Shown here: piece by piece, positions 1 through 6,498 of the stretch
Layout of the letters: the number at the start of each line of letters is the position of its first letter
How positions within the stretch are numbered: the first letter of the stretch is position 1
Origin: an uncultured Clostridia bacterium
Lineage (GTDB): Bacteria; Bacillota; Clostridia; Saccharofermentanales; Fastidiosipilaceae
Direction of reading: 5' to 3'
Assembly: GCA_947253135.1 (NCBI GenBank)
Contig: CAMXYS010000043.1
Span: 1-11,072, forward strand
Length of the DNA stretch: 11,072 nucleotides
Translations under genes and position numbers: made by a program
The notes under the pieces: generated by a model
The model's database searches: none
What the model was told of the DNA's origin: nothing
Seen by the model: the letters and a program-made list of their open reading frames with translations, nothing else

Positions 1-1161
1 TCTACCTTCACTTGCTCTAACAAGGCCTCCGCCACCTGTCAGCAATAAAATTAGCAAAATTGATAACAGGCGCAATGGGCGCATAAGTTTTTTAGGTAAG
101 GGCGACGCCGCAACTGCTAAGTCGAACAAGTCCGACAAAATGCCCATGTGGGTGCCGGAAACGGCTAACAGGTGGCCCAGCCCGCCGGCATAAAAACTAG
201 TAACGGTAGACTCGTCCATCAACTTGCCTAAACCAAACAAAAGGGCTGCACCCAGGCCGCCCGCCTCCACCCCGGCCACCCGCAGCAGCCTGGCTGCTAA
301 ACTTAAGCGGATGCCCTCAGCTGCTGCTTTTAGGTTAAAGGGCCCGGCGCCGGACAAAACCGTCAAATTTTGTGGCGTCGTCTTTATTTTTGCTAGCAGA
401 CCTTCTGAGACATAGTGACGGTCAGGCGAAAACCCCCCTGGATTTCTGGCCCCTTCAAACAAACTCAGACAACCGGACACACAAATCCGGCTTCCCAACT
501 GCAGCGGCTTGGCCCCATTGACCTCTAACAAGAAGCGGCCGCCTCGCCGGCTGCGAACATAGACAGTTTGCCGTTTTAAACAGCTCCGGTCCCGGGTCAA
601 TTGACCGGCTGTACTCTTGGCCCACCGGCTGGCCCCCTGCCGACTTTCAGGTCGGTCCGGTGCGGGTAAAATCACCCCCGACCGGTCGCTAACAGCCCGC
701 CGGACGACGGCCTGGTCAACTTGAATCACCACTGCCTCCAGTTGATTAACCTGCTGAGGAAGCCGGGTCAAGCAAACAAGTTTGCCGGCAGAATAAAGGG
801 CCAGCAGGCTAAAACCACAAATAGACAAGGCCAAAGCGCGCCCTGCATCAACTTTGCCAGAGCGCTCGGACAAGCCTATAGGCACCCCTGTTGAGCTAAC
901 TTTCCCTTGGCGGCGACAGGGGACCAACTGCAAAGTTTTCAGCTGTAAGCAAACTAAGATAAAAGCCAGGCTTGTTGCCAGTACAAATAGGATTGATATA
1001 GCAGGATAAACAGCAGCTAAGCGTGCCCCCCCTACCTTTTGATAAAAAAACCAAGAGACTGCCGGAGCCGGCAAAGAACCTGCCAAAAAATAAAAAGCTG
1101 GCCGCAGTCGCACCGGTTCCAGCCAAGTTCTCAGATTACCCGCCGGCATAAAAGTCTGCAA
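1..1161 (-). CDS. comEC: ComEC/Rec2 DNA-uptake channel protein, N-terminal 387 residues (3' end outside window)
   Basis: ComEC forms the inner-membrane channel that carries single-stranded DNA into the cell during natural transformation. I translated the open minus-strand frame, which is uninterrupted from a TGA at 1321-1323 to the left edge. It shows hydrophobic helices at roughly residues 18-35, 48-70 and 102-118 and an OB-fold-like soluble stretch (about 130-255). This holds the family signature NPGGF at residues 240-244, followed by a Tyr and 'SEGLLAKI'. The core competence-domain signature HLLAVSGTHMG lies at about 330-340, and a further hydrophobic segment reaches the edge. The start is chosen as TTG at 1159-1161 because AAAGGGGGG lies just upstream (spacer about 4-6 nt); the ATG at 1147-1149 is the alternative. 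The gene lies 191 bp downstream of engB on the same strand; I saw no terminator between them. The C-terminal metallo-beta-lactamase-like domain, if present, would be outside the window. Family assignment is secure; competence is inferred. Confidence 0.93.
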   Translation of the reverse strand, partial: MQTFMPAGNLRTWLEPVRLRPAFYFLAGSLPAPAVSWFFYQKVGGARLAAVYPAISILFVLATSLAFILVCLQLKTLQLVPCRRQGKVSSTGVPIGLSERSGKVDAGRALALSICGFSLLALYSAGKLVCLTRLPQQVNQLEAVVIQVDQAVVRRAVSDRSGVILPAPDRPESRQGASRWAKSTAGQLTRDRSCLKRQTVYVRSRRGGRFLLEVNGAKPLQLGSRICVSGCLSLFEGARNPGGFSPDRHYVSEGLLAKIKTTPQNLTVLSGAGPFNLKAAAEGIRLSLAARLLRVAGVEAGGLGAALLFGLGKLMDESTVTSFYAGGLGHLLAVSGTHMGILSDLFDLAVAASPLPKKLMRPLRLLSILLILLLTGGGGLVRASEGR

Positions 1162-1352
1162 GTTGCCCCCCTTTACTGCAGGCAGCCCGATCCGCACAGA
1201 CCCGCCAGCAGCCCAACCACAGTCATTTCTCAGCTGTTTATTGCTTTGTTCACAGCTAATAGCATGGGGGAAAGCACCTGGGCTCAGGCCGCTCTTAACA
1301 GACAAAAGTCGACAACTTTGTCAGCTCTTATGCTCACTATTAAAAATTCACT

Positions 1353-1961
1353 TTACGGCTGATCAAAAAGTGAAAGCATCACTTCGATCTGTTGTTCTAC
1401 TTCCTCATAACCGGTCCGCTTACTATTGGAGACAGCCGGCAGCTTCAGTCCGGCCGACAGACCTAAAGTCTTGGCTACCAGGCTGCGTTGTCGTCCCAGT
1501 GCAGCCCCGCTTATTTTGTCGGCTTTGGTCAAAATTACCGCATAAGGGATATTCGCTGCCTCCAGCCAGGCCTGCATTTGCCGGTCCTGCAAGGAAGGTT
1601 TATGGCGTATATCAATCAGGTGTAAAACGCCGCATATCGGGCGGTCAGCCTGCAAATAATGGTCTACTAATTGGGCAAATTTTTGCTGTTTGGACTGCGC
1701 TACCTTGGCGTAACCATAGCCCGGTAAGTCAGTTAAGTAAAACTGGTCATCCACTAAAAAATACTGTACCGCTTGGGTTTTACCCGGTGTAGAGCTAACC
1801 CTGGCAATAGCCTTCCGATTACACAAACCGTTGACTAGACTGGACTTGCCCACATTGGAGCGGCCGGCCAAAACGATTTCCGGCCTGCCCTCTTGCGGGG
1901 CCTGCTTCAGGTCCACCGCCATACCAGCGTACTCTACCTTTTTGAAGTTAATTTTTCCCAA
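1353..1961 (-). CDS. engB: Ribosome biogenesis GTP-binding protein EngB (YsxC/YihA)
   Basis: EngB is an essential TRAFAC-class GTPase of the cytoplasm that assists late assembly of the 50S subunit. With the chosen start the protein has 202 residues, the normal family length. The G motifs are all present: G1 P-loop GRSNVGKS at 33-40, G2 TPGKT at 58-62, G3 DLPGYG at 78-83, G4 TKAD at 145-148, and a G5-like SNS near 178-180. The DLPGYGYAKV and LIDIRH segments are typical of this family rather than of Era or Der. The frame is open back to a TTG at 2048, but no ribosome binding site precedes it. The TTG at 1959-1961 has GGAGG 11 nt upstream and gives an N-terminus that aligns with YsxC, so it is preferred. 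There is no ATG start upstream of residue 14. comEC follows on the same strand. In many Bacillota engB sits beside lon; here its neighbours are comEC and, divergently, a PRPP-synthetase-like gene. Confidence 0.96.
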   Translation of the reverse strand: MGKINFKKVEYAGMAVDLKQAPQEGRPEIVLAGRSNVGKSSLVNGLCNRKAIARVSSTPGKTQAVQYFLVDDQFYLTDLPGYGYAKVAQSKQQKFAQLVDHYLQADRPICGVLHLIDIRHKPSLQDRQMQAWLEAANIPYAVILTKADKISGAALGRQRSLVAKTLGLSAGLKLPAVSNSKRTGYEEVEQQIEVMLSLFDQP

Positions 1962-1972
1962 AGTTAATCTAA

Positions 1973-1977
1973 CCTCC
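1973..1977 (-). promoter_or_regulatory. Shine-Dalgarno site deciding the engB TTG start
   Basis: The minus strand reads GGAGG here, 11 nt before the TTG at 1959-1961. No comparable site precedes the farther TTG at 2048. This is the main reason for annotating the shorter EngB. Confidence 0.6.
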
Positions 1978-2130
1978 GACCTCTTCTCCTCGCCTTGTCT
2001 GAAAGTATCATTATAGCGACCGCCACTAAAAAGAAGCAAAAATTGCAAGAAACCGACAACTCTAAAGTAATAAATTAAGGAATATCAACAAATATCCCCC
2101 CCCTCCTCGCACCTTTAAGCAAAAACTGTA

Positions 2131-2150
2131 AAACTATACTATAATCTATT
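2131..2150. promoter_or_regulatory. AT-rich promoter-like stretch between divergent engB and PRPP-synthetase genes
   Basis: The 288-bp gap between the engB start (1961) and the plus-strand ATG at 2250 contains a perfect TATAAT at 2140-2145 on the plus strand, overlapping TATACT at 2135-2140. On the minus strand the same stretch reads TATAGTATAG. No good -35 hexamer lies at a 16-18 nt spacing for either direction, so this is a candidate -10 region only. The rest of the gap holds an 8-C run at 2096-2103 and a leader hairpin at 2164-2191; I see no gene in it. Confidence 0.35.
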
Positions 2151-2163
2151 TAACTTTAATTGA

Positions 2164-2191
2164 CCGCGCCCTTTAGCAAAAGTGGGAGCGG
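2164..2191 (+). promoter_or_regulatory. Leader hairpin upstream of the first PRPP-synthetase gene
   Basis: CCGCGCCC (2164-2171) pairs with GGGAGCGG (2184-2191) apart from one G-A mismatch, around a 12-nt loop. If transcription starts just after the TATAAT at 2140-2145, this hairpin sits about 15 nt into a leader of about 100 nt. No U-tract follows, so it is not an intrinsic terminator. Function unknown. Confidence 0.35.
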
Positions 2192-2249
2192 CCATACTCA
2201 AACACTATTGTTATGCTCAATGCCATTAAATTTATAGAGGGTGCTTAGA

Positions 2250-3530
2250 ATGACAAACCAGGACATGGTCGAAACGGATACTCCTTTTTCTGAAACAATT
2301 CAAGCAGACCCATACGCTGACCTCTACGGTCCTGAACGCAATTACAACAGTGACAGCAACTACTACATTTACGACCAATACGGCGACAATCTGATGGACC
2401 CGGTGGGCCCCGTCGGTATCATCGGCCTGCCGGGCAGCGAAGATTTCATTCGCAAGGTCAATGATTTTTTATATCGGCGCCGGCTGAAATATTTGACAAA
2501 CACACCGAGCTTTGTCAACACCAGGCCCGGTTTTTTACGGCACAATTATTGCATCAGTGTCGACTACCACCGCACCCCGACCGGCGAGGGGAAAACCTTG
2601 CTCAACCAGTCCGTCCGTGGGCATGATATCTTCATTTTTGCAGATGTTTTAGGTCGCCATGTTTCCTATAAGCTGTTCGGCAAAAATAAGCCCATGTCCC
2701 CCGATGAGCTCTTTCAGGATCTCAAGCGAATCATCCTTTCCTGCAGTGGCAAGGGCCGCCGGATTAATGTCATCATGCCTTTTCTTTATGAGAGCCGTCA
2801 GCACAAACGCAATGACAGAGAGTCACTGGACTGCGCTTACATGTTGCAGGAGTTAAACAGCTTGGGCGTTGCCAATATTATTACTTTTGATGCCCACGAC
2901 CCCCGGGTTGCCAATGCCATTCCGATCAGCGGCTTTGAAGATATTCCCACCACCTACCAGATCATCAAGGCGCTCAAGCGTCTGTCCCCGGATATCGGTA
3001 CACAAAACACTGATCTGATGGTGATCAGCCCTGACGAAGGTGGAATTTCACGCGCCATGTACTATGCAACCCTGTTGGGTGCCCCGCTTGGTACCTTTTA
3101 CAAAAGAAGGGACTACACCCGTATCGAAAATGGCAGAAATCCGATTGTCGCCCATGAATATCTAGGCAATAATGTGGCAGGCAAAACAGCTCTAATTGTG
3201 GACGATATGATCTCCAGTGGCGGCTCTGTCTTAGATATAGCTGAAGCCATGAAAAAAATGGGGGCCAAAAAAATCTATTGTGCCGTTTCCTTCGCCCTCA
3301 TTACCGACGGGCTGGCGGCCTTTGATGAAGCCTACGAAAAGGGCTATCTGGACAAGATCTTCAGCACCAACCTGATCCACCGCACCCCGGAACTTTTGGC
3401 CCGTCCCTGGTACTACGATGTCGATATCACCAAATTTGTCGCCTTGCTGGTCGACGCCGTCAACCATGATGCTTCCCTCTCTCGTCTGATTCACTCAGTT
3501 GAAAAAATCAAGCGTCTGCTAAGCCATTGA
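2250..3530 (+). CDS. prs: Ribose-phosphate pyrophosphokinase (PRPP synthetase), long clostridial-type, copy 1
   Basis: PRPP synthetase transfers pyrophosphate from ATP to ribose 5-phosphate, making PRPP for purine, pyrimidine, NAD, His and Trp synthesis in the cytoplasm. The 426-residue protein is about 110 residues longer than E. coli/B. subtilis Prs but aligns along its core. QSVRGHDIFIF (120-130) matches the ENVRGxDIFI segment, and MPFLYESRQHKR (176-187) the ATP-binding Arg-Gln region. FDAHDP (213-218) carries the metal-site His, and SPDEGGISRA (260-269) is the PDxGGxxRA motif. YKRRD (284-288) is the flexible catalytic loop with Lys and Arg, and DDMISSGGS (318-326) is the ribose-5-phosphate/PRPP loop. 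The loop differs from classical DDMIDTGGT, as I recall for long clostridial forms. Residues 1-30 form an acidic extension absent from the neighbouring copy. ATG at 2250 has GAGG 9 nt upstream; the in-frame GTG at 2241 abuts the same site and is less likely. A paralogue follows after 91 bp. Likely active, but enzyme activity is inferred. Confidence 0.88.
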   Translation: MTNQDMVETDTPFSETIQADPYADLYGPERNYNSDSNYYIYDQYGDNLMDPVGPVGIIGLPGSEDFIRKVNDFLYRRRLKYLTNTPSFVNTRPGFLRHNYCISVDYHRTPTGEGKTLLNQSVRGHDIFIFADVLGRHVSYKLFGKNKPMSPDELFQDLKRIILSCSGKGRRINVIMPFLYESRQHKRNDRESLDCAYMLQELNSLGVANIITFDAHDPRVANAIPISGFEDIPTTYQIIKALKRLSPDIGTQNTDLMVISPDEGGISRAMYYATLLGAPLGTFYKRRDYTRIENGRNPIVAHEYLGNNVAGKTALIVDDMISSGGSVLDIAEAMKKMGAKKIYCAVSFALITDGLAAFDEAYEKGYLDKIFSTNLIHRTPELLARPWYYDVDITKFVALLVDAVNHDASLSRLIHSVEKIKRLLSH

Positions 3531-3621
3531 CGGTTGGCCCGGCAGCCCCTTTCCCGATTGGAGATTACCCCCTATTTACCTGTATTTTTACATGCCGATA
3601 TAAAGAAGTGATGAGGTCAAC

Positions 3622-4884
3622 ATGGTTCCCAAAATATCAGAAAATAGCAACTATTTTAACTACCAGCAAAGTGGTTCCAACTTGATGGATACGGTCGGCC
3701 CGGTGGGCTTGATCGCCCTGCCCGGCAGCCAGGCCTTTGTCAAGGAAATCGACCGCCACCTTTGCAAACGCCGTCTGGAATACTTAGAAGCTAATCCGGA
3801 GCAGATAAATGAGCCAGGATTTTGCCGCCACTCCTATATTATTGACACGACTTGTGTCCGCTTCTCCTCCGGCGAGGGCAAGGCTACCCTCGGCAGCACT
3901 GTCAGAGGACATGATTTATACATTGTTACAGATTTTTTAAACCACTCTGTCGAATTTAAACAATTTGGCGTCAATGTGCCCATGGGCCCGGACGACCACT
4001 TTCAGGATTTAGTGCGGGTGATTTTAGCCTGCAACGGCAAGGCCGGCCGCATTAACGTCATCATGCCTTATATGTATGAAAGTCGCCAAAGTATCCGTCG
4101 CTTTAGAGAATCACTGGACTGCGCCTACATGTTAAGAGAACTGAACAATCTAGGCGTGGAAAATATCATCGCCTTTGATCCCCATGACCCGGCTATTGTC
4201 AATGCCCTACCGGTCAGCAGCGTGGAGGGCCTGCCGGTCACTTATCAAATGATCAAGGCCCTGCTCAAGCACGTACCGGACTTAAAGTTCGACGGAGAAA
4301 AAGATTCCGCCATGGCAATCAGCTCGGACGAAACCGGGATGAAACGGGCTATTTTTTACTCCTCGATGCTGGGCATCCCTTTGGGGACCTTCTACCGACA
4401 AAGAGACTTCTCGCTGTCAGTCCAAGGCAAAAATCCAATTGTCGACTACCATTTTTTGGGTGACCCTCCAGCCGGGCGTGACATTTTGATCATTGACGAT
4501 ATGATTGTCACCGGTGGCACCTTCCTGGAAACGGCTCGAAAATTAAAAGAGCACCAGGCCGGCCGTATTTATGCAATTATCACCTTTGGTCTTTTTGTAA
4601 ATGGCATCGAAATTTTTAACCAAGCCCATAAAGAGGGCCTGTTTGACAAGATCTTTTGTACCAACGCCAACTACCATTCACCTGAGCTGGAAGCAGCCCC
4701 TTGGTTTGTCAAGGTTGACTTGACCAAATATACCGCCCTGCTGGTTGATGCCATGAACCACAACGCCTCAATCTCCGCCCTGATTGACCAGCGCACCAAA
4801 ATTGGTAATTTCCTGCGCAAATTCCGCCAAGGCAAAGACTTTGACCGCCTGCTTAAGCATGGGTCAGATAAAAAAGATGCCTAA
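3622..4884 (+). CDS. PRPP-synthetase family protein, copy 2, with altered catalytic loop
   Basis: This 420-residue protein is a paralogue of the upstream gene, roughly half identical by eye from NLMD onward (residue 20 here, 47 in copy 1). Conserved parts are TVRGHDLYI (93-101), MPYMYESRQ (148-156), FDPHDP (185-190) and DDMIVTGGT (292-300). Two catalytic signatures have changed: the PDxGG motif reads SSDETGMKRA (234-243), losing Pro and the first Gly, and the flexible loop reads YRQRD (258-262), replacing the catalytic Lys by Arg and the next Arg by Gln. It lacks the N-terminal extension of copy 1 and has a basic C-terminal tail. ATG at 3622 has GAGG 5 nt upstream. The 91-bp gap to copy 1 shows no terminator, so co-transcription is likely. 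It may be a low-activity enzyme, a regulatory subunit (compare eukaryotic PRPP-synthetase-associated proteins), or an enzyme on another substrate; the sequence does not decide. Confidence 0.82.
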   Translation: MVPKISENSNYFNYQQSGSNLMDTVGPVGLIALPGSQAFVKEIDRHLCKRRLEYLEANPEQINEPGFCRHSYIIDTTCVRFSSGEGKATLGSTVRGHDLYIVTDFLNHSVEFKQFGVNVPMGPDDHFQDLVRVILACNGKAGRINVIMPYMYESRQSIRRFRESLDCAYMLRELNNLGVENIIAFDPHDPAIVNALPVSSVEGLPVTYQMIKALLKHVPDLKFDGEKDSAMAISSDETGMKRAIFYSSMLGIPLGTFYRQRDFSLSVQGKNPIVDYHFLGDPPAGRDILIIDDMIVTGGTFLETARKLKEHQAGRIYAIITFGLFVNGIEIFNQAHKEGLFDKIFCTNANYHSPELEAAPWFVKVDLTKYTALLVDAMNHNASISALIDQRTKIGNFLRKFRQGKDFDRLLKHGSDKKDA

Positions 4885-4907
4885 ATTTCGGCCACCTACA
4901 GACCTAT

Positions 4908-4953
4908 AAAAAGTTTTTGAAACAAAATAAAAAGGCTGTTTCAAAAACTTTTT
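4908..4953. repeat. Inverted repeat overlapping the terminator hairpin
   Basis: A perfect 16-nt inverted repeat: AAAAAGTTTTTGAAAC at 4908-4923 and its complement at 4938-4953, with a 14-nt spacer. Its right arm shares bases with the left arm of the GC-capped hairpin at 4934-4967, so the two cannot fold together in one transcript. The word GTTTCAAAA thus occurs three times in alternating orientation within 60 bp. Confidence 0.8.
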
Positions 4954-4967
4954 ATTTTGAAACAGCC
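4924..4967 (-). terminator. Intrinsic terminator at the end of the glycan operon (convergent junction)
   Basis: GGCTGTTTCAAAA (4934-4946) and its perfect complement at 4955-4967 form a 13-bp stem with an 8-nt loop. Read on the minus strand, the stem is followed at once by TTTTTATTTT (4933-4924), a textbook U-tract, ending the operon whose last gene stops at 5005. On the plus strand the stem is followed by CTTCTCCCTTTTT, a weaker tail. It may also stop transcripts from the PRPP-synthetase pair ending at 4884. Confidence 0.85.
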
Positions 4968-5004
4968 CTTCTCCCTTTTTATTTCAACTAAATTTCGAAT
5001 ATTT

Positions 5005-5781
5005 CTACTTAATACCAAATAGTTTGATAAGGCCCCAGCAACAAATATGGAAAGCGGAACGAATAACGGACAGCCCTTCAATCTCCCGGTAGAGCTGCCA
5101 GTGGTATTTTACCAAGCTCAGCTTGTTTCTGGACAGTGAATTAGGGCGGATGCGGTAATAGGCTGTCACTTGGTGGAGCCCGTAGATATAAGGGGTTTTT
5201 TTGAGTATCTGCAGCCAGAGGGCATCGTCATTGCGCTTGCGTATATTGGGCACTTCGAATTTTCCCAGCCGAGCCACATCATAGATGACCGTTGAATTGC
5301 CGACAGGGCAATCCAACAGTATGCGGTTATAATCAGCCCGGTCACGGCAGACGATCACCCGGTCAGTCATCTTGCCGGTCTCATCCAGCTGGGCATAATC
5401 AGTGCAAGTAAAGGGGTAGTGATTGGACTCCATGAAGTCTAACTGACTGGAGAGTTTGTCATCCGCCCAGAGATCATCACTGTCTAGAAAGGCTATATAG
5501 CGTCCCTCTGCGATGCGCATAGCCCTAGTCCTGGCCACCGCCGCCCCGGAATTCTCCTCCAGACAATAGTAGTGAATCCGATGGTCAGCAGCAGCATAGC
5601 AGCGGACAATATCAGCTGTATGATCAGTGGAACAGTCGTCCATAACAATCAATTCCCAGTCCGTATAATCCTGCCTTTGACAAGATTCAATCGCTGCTCC
5701 TACATAGTCTTCACAATTGTATGCCGGCATGATAATCGACACCTTACGACTGTCCTGCAAGGGCATTTTGACTTCATCCAT
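5005..5781 (-). CDS. Family 2 glycosyltransferase (TuaG-like)
   Basis: An inverting GT-A glycosyltransferase of 258 residues that would transfer a sugar from a nucleotide donor onto a lipid-linked glycan at the cytoplasmic face of the membrane. The N-terminus VSIIMPAYNCEDYV (14-27) is the GT2 nucleotide-binding strand. DDCSTD (48-53) and the metal-binding FLDSDDLW (98-105) follow, then NSTVIYDVARLGKFEVP and RKRNDDALWLQIL (181-193), the acceptor/catalytic-base region typical of TuaG-like enzymes. The C-terminus has a short hydrophobic helix (about 240-256) that may seat it on the membrane. ATG at 5781 has GAGG 8 nt upstream. It lies 18 bp after the sugar-phosphate transferase gene and is the last gene of the three-gene operon, with a terminator after it. 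Donor and acceptor sugars cannot be read from the sequence. Confidence 0.9.
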   Translation of the reverse strand: MDEVKMPLQDSRKVSIIMPAYNCEDYVGAAIESCQRQDYTDWELIVMDDCSTDHTADIVRCYAAADHRIHYYCLEENSGAAVARTRAMRIAEGRYIAFLDSDDLWADDKLSSQLDFMESNHYPFTCTDYAQLDETGKMTDRVIVCRDRADYNRILLDCPVGNSTVIYDVARLGKFEVPNIRKRNDDALWLQILKKTPYIYGLHQVTAYYRIRPNSLSRNKLSLVKYHWQLYREIEGLSVIRSAFHICCWGLIKLFGIK

Positions 5782-5799
5782 ATTTTTAACCTCTTGTTT

Positions 5800-6498
5800 T
5801 TATTGATCAGCTGCATCCTTACCTAAAACAGCAGCGACTGTTCGGAAAGCCAGCTTAATTTCATTACATAGAGAAAACTCTTTTAAAGCTTGTAGATTCC
5901 ACTTCATCTTAGCTGGTAAAATCTCATCTACATAAACTTTATCCGGGTCACCGGCTGTGTCCAATAAAGATGCTTCATCTTTATAGCGCAAGCTGGCCTC
6001 CGAAGTGATGCCGGCAGGCAGTAGTAAGGTCGCCAGCATTTCATCTGTGTAACAGGCGACATACTGCTCTACTTCCGGCCTGGTGCCCACAAATGACATA
6101 TCTCCCGATAAAACATTCAACAACTGCGGTGTTTCATCTAAACGGAGCCTGCGCAAAACCTTGCCGATGCGGGTGACCCGGGGGTCATCACGCCCGGTCA
6201 CAGCCGCCCCAAGACGGTCGGCATTGACCACCATGGTCCTGAACTTAAAAATGCGAAACCGCTTGCCATAACGCGTAATCCGTTCTTGGCGATAAAAGAC
6301 CGGGCCGCGACTGTCTATTTTTATCAAAATAGCTAAAACTAAATAGAGTGGCAACAACAAAGCGACCAGAACAGCGGCGCAGATCAAGTCTAAAATGCGC
6401 TTGAACAGGAGGCTGCCGGTTCTTTTTTTTAAGTGGTCATAGTAAGGCCGGACAGCATTTTTTCTTAAATCGACCGGCAGGTCTTCCCAGGCTTTCAA
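5800..6498 (-). CDS. Initiating sugar-phosphate transferase (bacterial sugar transferase, PglC/WcaJ family)
   Basis: This enzyme moves a sugar-1-phosphate from a UDP-sugar to undecaprenyl phosphate, the first committed step of many surface glycans. The 232-residue protein has the compact monotopic form. A cytosolic N-terminus (1-30) precedes a hydrophobic segment (33-60) with a central Pro50, like the re-entrant helix of PglC. Then come FYRQERITRYGKRFRIFKFRTM (68-89), the catalytic Asp-Glu dyad in LDETPQL (120-126, D121-E122), and SFVGTRPE (135-142). The start is a TTG at 6496-6498 with GAGGAG 8 nt upstream. It overlaps the TGA stop of the aminotransferase gene (TTGA), so the two are probably translationally coupled. 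Being next to an aminotransferase suggests the primed sugar is an amino sugar, but the specific substrate is not determinable. Confidence 0.93.
   Translation of the reverse strand: MKAWEDLPVDLRKNAVRPYYDHLKKRTGSLLFKRILDLICAAVLVALLLPLYLVLAILIKIDSRGPVFYRQERITRYGKRFRIFKFRTMVVNADRLGAAVTGRDDPRVTRIGKVLRRLRLDETPQLLNVLSGDMSFVGTRPEVEQYVACYTDEMLATLLLPAGITSEASLRYKDEASLLDTAGDPDKVYVDEILPAKMKWNLQALKEFSLCNEIKLAFRTVAAVLGKDAADQ

Noticed and set aside
1301..1322. Imperfect palindrome GACAAA...TTTGTC around a GTCGAC core between engB and comEC
   Set aside because: Only six base pairs with a 10-nt loop and no U-tract in either direction; not a credible terminator, and no operator family recognised.
896..1362. 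Open frames at 896-1126 (minus) and 1039-1362 and 1163-1792 (plus)
   Set aside because: They overlap the comEC and engB reading frames, whose translations carry clear family motifs; these frames show none and lack convincing ribosome binding sites.
1962..2048. EngB with a 29-residue N-terminal extension starting at the TTG at 2048
   Set aside because: The extension does not resemble the family N-terminus and has no ribosome binding site; the TTG at 1961 has GGAGG.
2062..2088. Possible 8-codon leader peptide on the minus strand (TTG to TAG) after a GAGGAGG-like run at 2096-2108
   Set aside because: A purine-rich stretch and a short frame are expected by chance in an AT-rich intergenic region; no promoter or attenuator structure goes with it.
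3599..3604. TATAAA as a possible promoter for the second PRPP-synthetase gene
   Set aside because: It lies only 17 bp before the start codon, which would put transcription start on the ribosome binding site, and no -35 element is seen.
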